A DNA stretch of 64,000 nucleotides from assembly GCF_024171725.1 (NCBI RefSeq), contig NZ_JAMTCG010000009.1, forward strand, positions 23,041 to 87,040. The letters are read 5' to 3'. Position numbers and translations under genes: made by a program. Positions within the stretch are counted from its first letter, which is position 1. Each line of letters opens with the position of its first letter. Shown here piece by piece: positions 27,626-35,658 of this stretch. The notes under the pieces are model-generated. The model had not been told where the DNA came from. It worked only from the letters and a program-made list of their open reading frames with translations, and did no database searches. The DNA comes from Williamsia serinedens. GTDB taxonomy: Bacteria; Actinomycetota; Actinomycetes; Mycobacteriales; Mycobacteriaceae.

Positions 27626-29140
27626 ATGAACGATGTCAAGGTCGCCGTCGTCGGCGCCGGGTTCTCCGGCATGGGCGCGGCCATCACCCTCAGGCAGAAC
27701 GGCTTCGACGACTTCGTCGTCCTCGACCGCGGCTCGGATTTCGGCGGCACCTGGCGTGACAACACCTACCCCGGTGCCGCGTGCGACGTGCCGTCGCATC
27801 TGTACTCGTACTCCTTCGAGCTGAACCCGGAGTGGTCTCGCTCGTTCTCCAAGCAGGCCGAGATCCACGCGTACATCAACCGTGTGGCCGACAAGTACGA
27901 CCTGCACAGCCGCACCCGGTTCCGCACCGAGGTCACCGACGCCCGGTGGGACGAGGACCAGAACCGCTGGATCATCAGCACCGACAGCGAGACCGACGGC
28001 GCGCAGCAGATCCGCGCGGAGATCCTCGTCGGCGCGATCGGCCCGCTGTGCGAGCCGCGTCTCCCCGACATCGAGGGCATCGAGGGCTTCGAGGGAGCCA
28101 TCTTCCACTCGGCCCGCTGGGACCACGAGACCGATCTGACCGGCAAGCGCGTCGCCGTCATCGGCACGGGCGCGTCGGCCATCCAGATCATCCCCGAGCT
28201 CGCCGCCAAGGTCGGGCACATGGACGTCTACCAGCGCACCGCCCCGTGGGTCCTCCCCCGGGCCGATCGCGAGTACACCGCGCTCGAGCACTGGATCTTC
28301 AAGAACGTCCCCGGCGCGCAGCGTCTCTCGCGCACCGGCATCTACCTCGCGCACGAGCTGGTGTCCTACGGGCTCACCCACCGCCCCGACGTCCTGCGCC
28401 CCGCGCACGCGATCGGTCGCGCCAACATCCGCCGCGGCATCGCGGACCCGGTGAAGCGCAAGAAGGTCACCCCGCAGTTCAAGGTCGGCTGCAAGCGGAT
28501 CCTGTTGTCGAACACCTACTACCCGGCGCTCGGGCAGGACAACGTCGACGTCGTCACCGACGGCATCGCGAAGGTCACCCCGACCGGCATCGTGACCAAG
28601 GACGGGACCGAACGCGAGATCGACGCCATCGTCGTCGCCACCGGGTTCCACGTCACCGACTCCCCCGGGTTCGAGCACATCGTCGGCAAGGACGGCGAGA
28701 GCCTCGCACAGGTGTGGGACCGCGACGGCATGGCCGCCTACAAGGGGTCCACCATCCACGGCTTCCCCAACATGTTCCTCATGATCGGACCGGCCACCGG
28801 GCTCGGCCACACCTCGATGGTCTTCATGATCGAGTCGCAGCTGAACTATCTGGCCGACTGGTTGAAGACGGTGCAGCGCAACGACATCACCCGCACCGAG
28901 GTCCGGGCCGACGTGCAGCGCGAGTACAACCGCGAGGTGCAGTCCACACTCGAGACCAGCGTGTGGGAGAACGGCGGCTGCTCGAGCTGGTACAAGGACA
29001 AGTTCGGCAACATCACCACCCTGTGGCCGGGCTTCACCTTCAATTACCGCAAGGCGACCAAGAACTTCGACCTGGCCGCCTACGAGACGCAACGGGCCGA
29101 GTCGGCCCGCCGGCCCGAGCCGCAGTCGGCGTCGGTCTGA
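27626..29140 (+). CDS. Flavin-containing Baeyer-Villiger-type monooxygenase
   Basis: 504 aa NADPH/FAD monooxygenase predicted to turn a ketone into an ester or lactone. N-terminal FAD site G-A-G-F-S-G-M-G (about 10-17), the BVMO fingerprint F-E-G-A-I-F-H-S-A-R-W-D near residue 151 and the NADPH site G-T-G-A-S-A-I-Q near 180 are all visible, followed by the A-T-G-F-H motif. It is of the EthA/MymA class. First gene of an operon with an SDR (16 nt downstream) and an esterase, under divergent TetR control. The natural substrate is unknown. Confidence 0.9.
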   Translation: MNDVKVAVVGAGFSGMGAAITLRQNGFDDFVVLDRGSDFGGTWRDNTYPGAACDVPSHLYSYSFELNPEWSRSFSKQAEIHAYINRVADKYDLHSRTRFRTEVTDARWDEDQNRWIISTDSETDGAQQIRAEILVGAIGPLCEPRLPDIEGIEGFEGAIFHSARWDHETDLTGKRVAVIGTGASAIQIIPELAAKVGHMDVYQRTAPWVLPRADREYTALEHWIFKNVPGAQRLSRTGIYLAHELVSYGLTHRPDVLRPAHAIGRANIRRGIADPVKRKKVTPQFKVGCKRILLSNTYYPALGQDNVDVVTDGIAKVTPTGIVTKDGTEREIDAIVVATGFHVTDSPGFEHIVGKDGESLAQVWDRDGMAAYKGSTIHGFPNMFLMIGPATGLGHTSMVFMIESQLNYLADWLKTVQRNDITRTEVRADVQREYNREVQSTLETSVWENGGCSSWYKDKFGNITTLWPGFTFNYRKATKNFDLAAYETQRAESARRPEPQSASV

Positions 29141-29156
29141 GACGAAGGGACCCGAG

Positions 29157-29984
29157 ATGAAGAACTTCGCCGGGAAGGTCGTCGTCGTCACCGGCGCCGC
29201 GAGCGGCATGGGGCGCGACCTCGCTCTGCAGCTCGCGGACAAGGGAGCGCGCGTCGCGATCTCCGACATGAACCCGACCGGTCTCGAGGAGACGCGGGCA
29301 ATGCTCGAGGCCAAGAGAGCCGACGTGCACGCCCAGCTCCTCAACGTCGCCGAGCGGGAGGCGGTGCTCGAGTACGCCGACACCGTGGTCGAGCACTTCG
29401 GCAAGGTCAACGCGATCTTCAACAACGCCGGGATCGCGCACCACGGCGAGGTGGAGCTCACCGACTTCAAGACCTACGAACGCATCATGGACGTCGACTA
29501 CTGGGGTGTCGTCAACGGCACGAAGGCGTTCCTGCCCCACCTGATCGCGTCCGGCGACGGGCACGTCGTCAACACGTCGTCGCTGTTCGGGCTCATGTCG
29601 ACGCCCGGTCAGAGTGCGTACAACGCAGCGAAGTTCGCAGTGCGCGGGTTCACCGAGTCGCTGATCCAGGAGATGCGCCTCGCGGGCCATCCGGTGTCGG
29701 TGTCGTGCGTGCATCCCGGTGGCATCAAGACGGCCATCGCCCGCAACGCGACGGTCAACGAGGGGTCCGACGCCGCCAAGTTCGCGGAGTTGTTCGACAA
29801 GAAGCTCGCCCGGATGAGCTCGCCGCAGGCGGCGAAGGTGATCATCGCCGGCGTCGAGAAGAACAAGCCGCGCATCCTGGTCGGCGCGGACGCGAAGTTC
29901 CTGGACAAGCTGGTGCGTGTCCTGGGGCCGTCGTACATGCAGGTCGTCGCGAAGGCGGCCGGGTCGACGCTCAAGCCGCGGTGA
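29157..29984 (+). CDS. Short-chain dehydrogenase/reductase
   Basis: 275 aa classical SDR: cofactor motif T-G-A-A-S-G-M-G near residue 13, N-N-A-G near 89, catalytic Ser in N-T-S-S-L-F, and Y-N-A-A-K at about 155. The D at the end of beta-2 (I-S-D-M-N) favours NAD(H). The AAGGGACCC stretch just before the ATG may serve as ribosome site. Between the monooxygenase and esterase genes it could make or remove the ketone/alcohol handled by them. Resembles SadH/Rv1245c-type enzymes. Confidence 0.9.
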   Translation: MKNFAGKVVVVTGAASGMGRDLALQLADKGARVAISDMNPTGLEETRAMLEAKRADVHAQLLNVAEREAVLEYADTVVEHFGKVNAIFNNAGIAHHGEVELTDFKTYERIMDVDYWGVVNGTKAFLPHLIASGDGHVVNTSSLFGLMSTPGQSAYNAAKFAVRGFTESLIQEMRLAGHPVSVSCVHPGGIKTAIARNATVNEGSDAAKFAELFDKKLARMSSPQAAKVIIAGVEKNKPRILVGADAKFLDKLVRVLGPSYMQVVAKAAGSTLKPR

Positions 29985-30895
29985 GCAGCACCCCGCCGGG
30001 CCTGTCACTGCCGATCGGTCTCGTCGAGCCGCTCACCCGCGTGCTGTATGCGGCGATGCTGCACCCGCGATTGCCCGTGCGGTGGCAGCGGTTCCTGGCC
30101 GACCATGCCCTCGACGTCGACCCCCTGCCCGCCGACACGGTGGTGCGCGGGATCACCCTGGGCGGTCGACCGACCGAGCGTGTCACCGTCGGCGCGACCG
30201 AGACCCCCAGCGCCGTCCTGTATCTGCACGGCGGCGGGTACGTCATCGGCTCGCCGCGGTCACACCGGCGACTGGTGGCACGTCTCGCCGCTGTCACCGA
30301 CGCCACCGTCTTCGCGGTCGACTACCGCCTCGCTCCGGAGGACCCGTTCCCGGCCGCCGTCGAGGACGGGGTGGCCGCATTCATCGATCTCGTCCGTCAC
30401 CACGGGTTCACGCCCGACCGGATCGCGATCTCCGGGGACTCCGCCGGCGGCGGACTATCCGTCGCCGTCGCCCGTCGGCTGATCGACGACCACGAGATGA
30501 CGCCCGCGGCACTGGGTCTCATCGCGCCCTGGGTCGACCCGACCCAGGACGTGGGGCCGTCGGGGCACGCCACCGACATCGTGGTCAACCACGGGTGGTC
30601 GCGGGCGTGCGCCGACGCGTACCTGGCCGGCGGGGATCCGAGCGACCCCGGATACGCACCCCTGAACGGCGACCTGAGCGGTCTCCCGCCGACAATCGTG
30701 CACATCGGGGTGCGGGAGGCGCTGCACCCGCAGACGGTCACGTTCGTCGACAAGCTGCGCGCGTCGGGCGTCGACGTCGAGTACCGGGAGTTCCCGCGGC
30801 TCTGGCACGTCGGACACCAGCAGGCGTCCATGCTCGCCGAGGCCGCCGACGCCGTCGACCACCTCGGCGGATTCCTGCGCGACCGCCTGGCCTGA
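29981..30895 (+). CDS. HSL-family alpha/beta-hydrolase (esterase)
   Basis: 304 aa. The GTG at 29981 overlaps the SDR stop (GTGA), so it is the third operon gene. Oxyanion motif H-G-G-G-Y-V-I-G-S near residue 77 and nucleophile G-D-S-A-G-G-G near 150 are canonical, and a C-terminal His lies in L-W-H-V-G-H. At the usual acidic position the chain reads V-R-E-A-L, so Glu appears to replace Asp. It is likely to hydrolyse the ester made by the monooxygenase, as proposed for LipR in the mymA operon. Its 3' end is overlapped by the antisense end of the HNH gene. Confidence 0.9.
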   Translation: MSSTPPGLSLPIGLVEPLTRVLYAAMLHPRLPVRWQRFLADHALDVDPLPADTVVRGITLGGRPTERVTVGATETPSAVLYLHGGGYVIGSPRSHRRLVARLAAVTDATVFAVDYRLAPEDPFPAAVEDGVAAFIDLVRHHGFTPDRIAISGDSAGGGLSVAVARRLIDDHEMTPAALGLIAPWVDPTQDVGPSGHATDIVVNHGWSRACADAYLAGGDPSDPGYAPLNGDLSGLPPTIVHIGVREALHPQTVTFVDKLRASGVDVEYREFPRLWHVGHQQASMLAEAADAVDHLGGFLRDRLA

Positions 30896-32153
30896 CCTCG
30901 TCGGGTTTCACACGCCGCGTCGCAAGTGGCGGCGCGGGTGCTCGGGACCGGTGTTCGTGGCCGGTCGGTGTGCGGATGAGCGCCTCGTGGGTGCCGTCGT
31001 CGTCGATCGATGTGGTGACATCCCAGCCGGCGGCTTCCTTCTGCCTGTTGTGGGTGCGACACAGCCCGTTGCCGTTGACGCTGTCGGTCGCGCCGCCCTC
31101 GATGTGAGGGTGGGCGTGGTCGATCTCGGCGATCGGGGCGTCGCAGTAGGGCATCCGGCACGACACGTCGCGGCGAGTGATGAACCGCCGCAGTCCTGTC
31201 GGGAAGATGCGGGCACGGGACTCCATCGCGACGAGCGCACCGGAATCCGGGTTGGCGAACAGCCGACGCAGCGTGACCAGCGAATCGGCGTCAAGGGCGT
31301 CAGTGATCAGTGACCGTGCCGTGTCGGCGGGAATCGGGCCGTAGCCGGGCACCTCCGCCGCGCCGTCCGCTCCACCAGCCAGGACTTCGGCGCTGACGAC
31401 CACGTCGACCGAGACGGCTACATCCTCGGCTCCCGCCTTCCCGGTGAGTCGTTCGAGAAGGGTGTCGGCCATGACCTGCGCGTGGGTGCGATCACCGTCG
31501 CCGACGAGCCCGTACGCGTGCTGCTTCAACGCGGCGTACGCGGCGATACCTGCCTTCATGGGCAACAGCGCTGAGAGCTGCACCATCGCATCGGGTTTCG
31601 GACGCATGGTCACCCTGCGATCCTTCGGCGCGCTGGCGTTCCGGTCCACCACGGCCCGCGGGTCCCGCTCGTAGGCGATCTTCTTGGCCAGCGCTTCGAG
31701 CGCCCGGTCGCCGACACCGTCGAGGGTCGCCGGGTCGGCGCACAACGCGTGGTCGATCACGCGTCGATCTTCGACCTGCAGGTAGCCGGTCTCGCGGACC
31801 AGGATCGTCGCCCGCCATTCCGACAACGAGCCCTCCCGCAACCGGGCGAAGGTGTTGGGCATCTCGCCCATCGCCCGCGCGAATCCGAGGTGGCGGCCAC
31901 CGGCGTTACCCGACACCCGCCGAGCCAACGCCACCTCCCCCGACAACCCCCGACACCGCCGCTCGACGGGAACGCCACGTTCGGCCTCCGCCGTAGACCG
32001 CAGCTCCTGAAACCGCAGTGTGTCCTGAGCCTGCCCGGCCGCACACGCAGCCTTGATCGCCTCCATCAACGAGATCCGGTCGATCGCCTCGGTCTCGTCA
32101 GCAGCAGTCGGGAGTTCGGCGAGGGACGTCAGCATGTCGCGCAACCGCGCCAC
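30738..32153 (-). CDS. DUF222/HNH endonuclease domain protein (13E12 family)
   Basis: 471 codons. The N-terminal DUF222 domain (about 1-290) is helical; the C-terminal HNH domain (about 320-380) has C-R-M-P-Y-C, I-D-H-A-H and L-C-R-T-H-N. This is the REP13E12-type family, abundant and often multi-copy in Gordonia, Rhodococcus and mycobacteria; its role is uncertain. The frame runs on after the HNH domain through about 55 Arg-rich residues antisense to the esterase gene. A TGA in the -1 frame at 30908-30910 would end the protein normally, so a small frameshift near the 3' end is possible. GTG start at 32153; an in-frame TAG is 4 codons upstream. Confidence 0.8.
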   Translation of the reverse strand: MARLRDMLTSLAELPTAADETEAIDRISLMEAIKAACAAGQAQDTLRFQELRSTAEAERGVPVERRCRGLSGEVALARRVSGNAGGRHLGFARAMGEMPNTFARLREGSLSEWRATILVRETGYLQVEDRRVIDHALCADPATLDGVGDRALEALAKKIAYERDPRAVVDRNASAPKDRRVTMRPKPDAMVQLSALLPMKAGIAAYAALKQHAYGLVGDGDRTHAQVMADTLLERLTGKAGAEDVAVSVDVVVSAEVLAGGADGAAEVPGYGPIPADTARSLITDALDADSLVTLRRLFANPDSGALVAMESRARIFPTGLRRFITRRDVSCRMPYCDAPIAEIDHAHPHIEGGATDSVNGNGLCRTHNRQKEAAGWDVTTSIDDDGTHEALIRTPTGHEHRSRAPAPPLATRRVKPDEVRPGGRAGIRRGGRRRRRPRRAWTPAGVRRARAAGTPGTRRRRPTRAACRRT

Positions 32154-32242
32154 CGCGACCGTCTAGCCGTTCTCCCCCATACGTACATGTGTACACGAGA
32201 GGTCCGACAAAGTGCTCGGACCCGAAACCTACTGTGCATCAA

Positions 32243-32326
32243 CTGCCCAACGAACGGTTCCTGGTGCCCACCGAACGGTTCCAACTGCCCAACGAACGGT
32301 TCCTGCTGCCCGACGAACGGGTCCGC
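32243..32326. repeat. Four tandem 21-bp repeats
   Basis: Four head-to-tail 21-bp units (32243, 32264, 32285, 32306) share the core CGAACGGTTC. The third unit equals the first; the second and fourth differ at 4-5 positions. As the unit is a multiple of three, both strands encode heptads: plus-strand L-P-N-E-R-F-L type, minus-strand Q-E-P-F-V-G-Q type. It lies in the 190-nt gap between the HNH gene and the SnoaL-like gene. No function known to me. Confidence 0.85.
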
Positions 32327-32343
32327 GGCGGCCGGCGATCGGC

Positions 32344-32694
32344 TCAGAGACCCAGCGGCCGCGGGTCGAAGGTGACGCGGATGCGGGTGATGAGGCCGTT
32401 CTCGACGTGGCTCCAGTTCGCGGTGGGGATCGGCGGGGCCGACGCGGTGTGGAGGTCGAACCAAGTGATCGCGTCGTCGCCGTCGGCCACCCGCGCGTGC
32501 AGGGTCAGGTCGGTCATCACCGACTCCGCCATGCCCCGCAGCCCCGCGATGCATTCGTCGGCGCCGCGAGCCGTGCCCATCACGCCGACGAAATCGACGT
32601 CGTCGGCGAGGACCGTCCGCAGTCGGTCGAAGTCGCGGTCGCGCCAGGCGTCGAAGTAGGTCGCGACCGCCGTCCGTGTCTCTTCGGTGCTCAT
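32344..32694 (-). CDS. SnoaL/NTF2-like protein
   Basis: About 116 aa from the ATG at 32694. The cone-shaped alpha+beta fold is suggested by Y-F-D-A-W-R-D-R-D-F-D-R-L, L-A-D-D-V-D-F and the closing strand I-T-R-I-R-V-T-F-D-P-R. Such proteins may be small enzymes, polyketide cyclase-like or binding proteins. An in-frame start at 32751 is possible but would leave only 15 nt to the divergent LysR gene and cover a CAAC-N5-GTTG inverted repeat (32730-32742), so the shorter start is preferred. It could be the target of that LysR regulator. Confidence 0.8.
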   Translation of the reverse strand: MSTEETRTAVATYFDAWRDRDFDRLRTVLADDVDFVGVMGTARGADECIAGLRGMAESVMTDLTLHARVADGDDAITWFDLHTASAPPIPTANWSHVENGLITRIRVTFDPRPLGL

Positions 32695-32766
32695 GGCATC
32701 GAGCATCGCGAGTGCCGCAGCCATCTGTCCAACAGCTGGTTGTTCTGACATCTAGCATCGTCGATC

Positions 32767-33641
32767 ATGGAGCTGCATCAGCTGCGGTACGTGCTCGCCG
32801 TCGTCGACGAGGGGACGTTCACCGCGGCGGCGCAGGCCGTCCGGATCAGTCAGTCGGGCGTGAGCGCGCAGATCGCCAAACTCGAGCGCGAGTTGGGCGT
32901 GGTGCTGCTCGAACGGTCGACCCGTCGCGTCACACCGACGGCGGCGGGCGACCACCTGATCCCCGCTATCCGCGCCGCGATCGCGGCGGTGGACGCGGTT
33001 CGTGACACCGCTGCGGCCATCCATGGGGTCGTCGCCGGACGTCTCCGCGTGGGCACCGTGGGCGGTCTCGCGTGGCCGCCGGTGTTGGACGCGCTGGCGG
33101 CGCTGCACTCCGCGCACCCCGGGCTCGACATCTCGGTGGTCGAGGACGCCGCGGCGCCGCTGACCGACCGCGTCCGAGCCGGCGAGCTGGACGTCGCAGT
33201 CGTCGCATGGAGCGGCGACGGCCCCACCGACCTCCGGTCGGTGACCGTGGTCGACGACGTGCTCGCGGTCTGGGTGGCCCCCGACCACCCGTGGGCGCGC
33301 GCGACGCGATCGACCCCGCGGAGCTCGCCGACGCCGACGTCATCTCACTGCCGGAGGGCACCGGTGCCCGCACCGCGCTCGACGAGGTCCTGGGCGGTGC
33401 GACGGCACGTCGGCCGCGGTGGGAGGTGGCCACCCCGGCGACCGCGCTCGGTCTCGCCGCACGGGGTCTCGGGGTCGCCGTGCTCTCGCGGACCACGGGA
33501 CGCGGGGCCACCGGGGTCGTCGACGTCGGCATCGACGACCCCCGCGCACGGTCGAGCCTGGGGATCGTCTGGCGCGACGGCCCCGGGCCGGCGACGCGCG
33601 CCCTGCTCGAGCGACTGCTCCCCGCCGCGTCGGGGTCGTGA
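32767..33641 (+). pseudogene. LysR-family regulator, frameshifted
   Basis: The N-terminal LysR HTH (E-L-H-Q-L-R-Y-V-L-A-V-V, then F-T-A-A-A-Q, S-Q-S-G-V-S-A-Q-I-A-K-L-E) and the first half of the effector domain read in one frame to about 33295. From there the family-like sequence (A-I-D-P-A-E-L-A-D-A-D through G-I-V-W-R-D-G) continues in the +2 frame to the TGA at 33641. The break is in an alternating GC run, 33295-33303; removing two bases restores one 290-aa protein. Either a real slippage mutation or a base-calling error. TAGCAT lies 8 nt before the ATG. Confidence 0.8.
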
Positions 33642-33722
33642 GAGACCGGACCCGGACACCGGCGTTGCTATCGTCGTCTGCCGGGTCCGATCCCGGCAGG
33701 ACGCGGTGGGAGGGGGCGAGGC

Positions 33723-34919
33723 GTGGGAACCGCCGTGGTGCTGCTCGTCGTCGCGGGCCGACTGCTCGTCCCGCTGCTGATACCCCGCTTCCCCGTGCCT
33801 GCGATCATTGCCGCGCTCGTGCTCGACGCGGTGGATCAGACGGTGTTCCAACAGGTCCCGGGCCTCGACATCTCCGGCTACCAGTCGTACGACAAGGCAC
33901 TCGACGTCTACTACCTCGCGATCGCCTACCTCTCGACGCTGCAGAACTGGTCGGATCCCGTCGCGTTCGGCATCGCCCGGTTCCTCTTCTACTACCGGCT
34001 GATCGGCGTCGTCGCGTTCGAGTACAGCCAAGCGCGATGGCTGCTGCTGGCCTTCCCGAACACCTTCGAGTACTTCTTCATCGCCTACGAACTCGTCCGC
34101 TGCCGATGGGCGCCCACCCGCCTCGGTCACCGCACCCTGCTTCTCCTCGCCGCGGGCATCTGGGTGCTGATCAAGCTGCCGCAGGAGTGGTGGTTGCACG
34201 TCGCCGAGCTCGACGTCACCGACGAGATCAAGACGACGGTCCTCGGCGCCGGACTCGACGACAGCTGGACCGTCGCGGTCGGGAACCGCCCCTGGGTGCT
34301 GCCGATCGCAGCGGTGGTCGTCGTCCTGCTCGCACTCGGGATCCGCGTCGGTGCGCGTCGTCTGCCGGCCGGCGATTGGCCCTTCGGGTTCGACGTCTCC
34401 GCGCGCACCCGCGGCGGACGCGTCGCACGCGTCCCGGCCGGCGTGCGGACGACGCAGAGCGCGTTCCTCCGCGGGCCCCTCGTCGAGAAGATCGTCCTCG
34501 TCTCGATGCTGCTGCTCGTGTTCTCGCGGATCCTGCCGGGTGTCGACGCGACGTCGCCGCAGATCGTCGTCACCGTGGCGATCCTCGTGGTCGCGAACTC
34601 CGTGATCAGCCACCACATCGCGGGTCGCGGCGTCGAGTGGACCTCGACGGTGTCGCAGTTCATCGCCGTGGCCGCGATCAACGCGGGCGTCGTCGTGGTC
34701 CTCGTGCTGCTGCCGACACCGCGGGGTCCGGCCGTGCAGCCGATCCCCTCGCTGTTCTTCCTGCTGCTGATCTCGTTGGTGGTGACCCTCTACGACCGGT
34801 ATCGCATGCTGCGGATCCTGCGTCAGGGCAAGGCGTTCCCGATCTGGGCGATCCGGCGACGCCATCTCGAACGCATCCGGGCGTCAGTCGTCGACCGACA
34901 GGCTCTCCCCCGGCCGTAG
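33723..34919 (+). CDS. Integral membrane protein of unknown function
   Basis: 398 aa with about 9-10 hydrophobic segments, Trp/Tyr-rich loops (Y-Y-L-A-I-A-Y, F-L-F-Y-Y-R), an E-W-W segment near residue 158 and a basic C-terminus. No transporter or enzyme motif was recognised. GTG start at 33723 preceded by GGAGGGGGCGAG. It follows the broken LysR gene and its last 36 nt overlap the 3' end of the oppositely oriented MBL-fold gene. Confidence 0.8.
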   Translation: MGTAVVLLVVAGRLLVPLLIPRFPVPAIIAALVLDAVDQTVFQQVPGLDISGYQSYDKALDVYYLAIAYLSTLQNWSDPVAFGIARFLFYYRLIGVVAFEYSQARWLLLAFPNTFEYFFIAYELVRCRWAPTRLGHRTLLLLAAGIWVLIKLPQEWWLHVAELDVTDEIKTTVLGAGLDDSWTVAVGNRPWVLPIAAVVVVLLALGIRVGARRLPAGDWPFGFDVSARTRGGRVARVPAGVRTTQSAFLRGPLVEKIVLVSMLLLVFSRILPGVDATSPQIVVTVAILVVANSVISHHIAGRGVEWTSTVSQFIAVAAINAGVVVVLVLLPTPRGPAVQPIPSLFFLLLISLVVTLYDRYRMLRILRQGKAFPIWAIRRRHLERIRASVVDRQALPRP

Positions 34920-35651
34920 TTCCCGCGCCCACGTCGACGGCGCGTGCACCCGCGCCGCGCGCACGAACTCGGGTCCGGGAGGCAGGAACTCGTCCGGGGC
35001 CACCGCGGCGAGTCCGCGGGGCCACAGGGTCCCGAAGTGGATCGGCACGGCGACCCGGGCCGCGAGTCGGCCGGCCGCGACCGCCGCGCGGTCGGCGGTC
35101 AAGTGACCCTCACCCAGCCCCGGACCCCAGCCCCCCACCGGGAGCAGCGCGAGGTCGCAGCCGCCGACCGCGGCGGCCATCCCGTCGAAGAGGTCGGTGT
35201 CCCCGGCGAAGTACGTCCGCGACGATCCCTCGACGACGTACCCCAGGGGCATCACATGTCGCCGGGCCAGCGGGTGCCGCCGTCCGTCGTGCTCGGCGGG
35301 GACGGCACGGATGCACACCGACCCCACCTCGATGACGTCCCCGGGACCGACCTCCCGGATGTCGCGCCGTCGCAGCCGCACGAGCCCCGCGACCGCGTCG
35401 CGAGCGCCCCGGGGCACCACGATCACCGCCGCGGCGTCGACCATGGCGAGCGAGCGGACGTGCAAGTGGTCGGCGTGCAGGTGGGACACGAGGACGACAT
35501 CGGCGCGGCGCGACGCGCCCGGCGGACGGGAGCCGCGCCGTCGGTGCAGGTGCGCGACCCCGTCGGTGAGCACCGGGTCGGTGAGGACGCGGACACCGCT
35601 GTCGACGACGGTGGCGGTGGCGTGCCCCCACCAGGTGAGCGCGACGGCCAC
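34884..35651 (-). CDS. MBL-fold metal-dependent hydrolase (UlaG-like)
   Basis: 255 aa beta-lactamase fold protein. It begins L-T-W-W-G-H-A-T, typical of the UlaG/NAPE-PLD-like group. Metal motif S-H-L-H-A-D-H-L-H near residue 56, the F-A-G-D-T-D-L-F metal Asp near 150 and the later P-I-H-F-G-T His are present, so it should bind two metals. Substrate unknown (phosphodiester or lactone). GTG start at 35651, 7 nt after the lpqZ-like gene on the same strand, so probably one operon. Confidence 0.87.
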   Translation of the reverse strand: MAVALTWWGHATATVVDSGVRVLTDPVLTDGVAHLHRRRGSRPPGASRRADVVLVSHLHADHLHVRSLAMVDAAAVIVVPRGARDAVAGLVRLRRRDIREVGPGDVIEVGSVCIRAVPAEHDGRRHPLARRHVMPLGYVVEGSSRTYFAGDTDLFDGMAAAVGGCDLALLPVGGWGPGLGEGHLTADRAAVAAGRLAARVAVPIHFGTLWPRGLAAVAPDEFLPPGPEFVRAARVHAPSTWARELRPGESLSVDD

Positions 35652-35658
35652 GGGCGGC

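Noticed and set aside
32239..32330. CRISPR array
   Set aside because: Repeats are directly adjacent 21-mers without spacers, and no cas genes are present.
32189..32659. Plus-strand 156-codon frame containing the heptad repeats
   Set aside because: Beyond the repeat it is antisense to the SnoaL-like gene and Ser/Arg-rich. The repeat itself is reported, but a full protein of this length is not supported.
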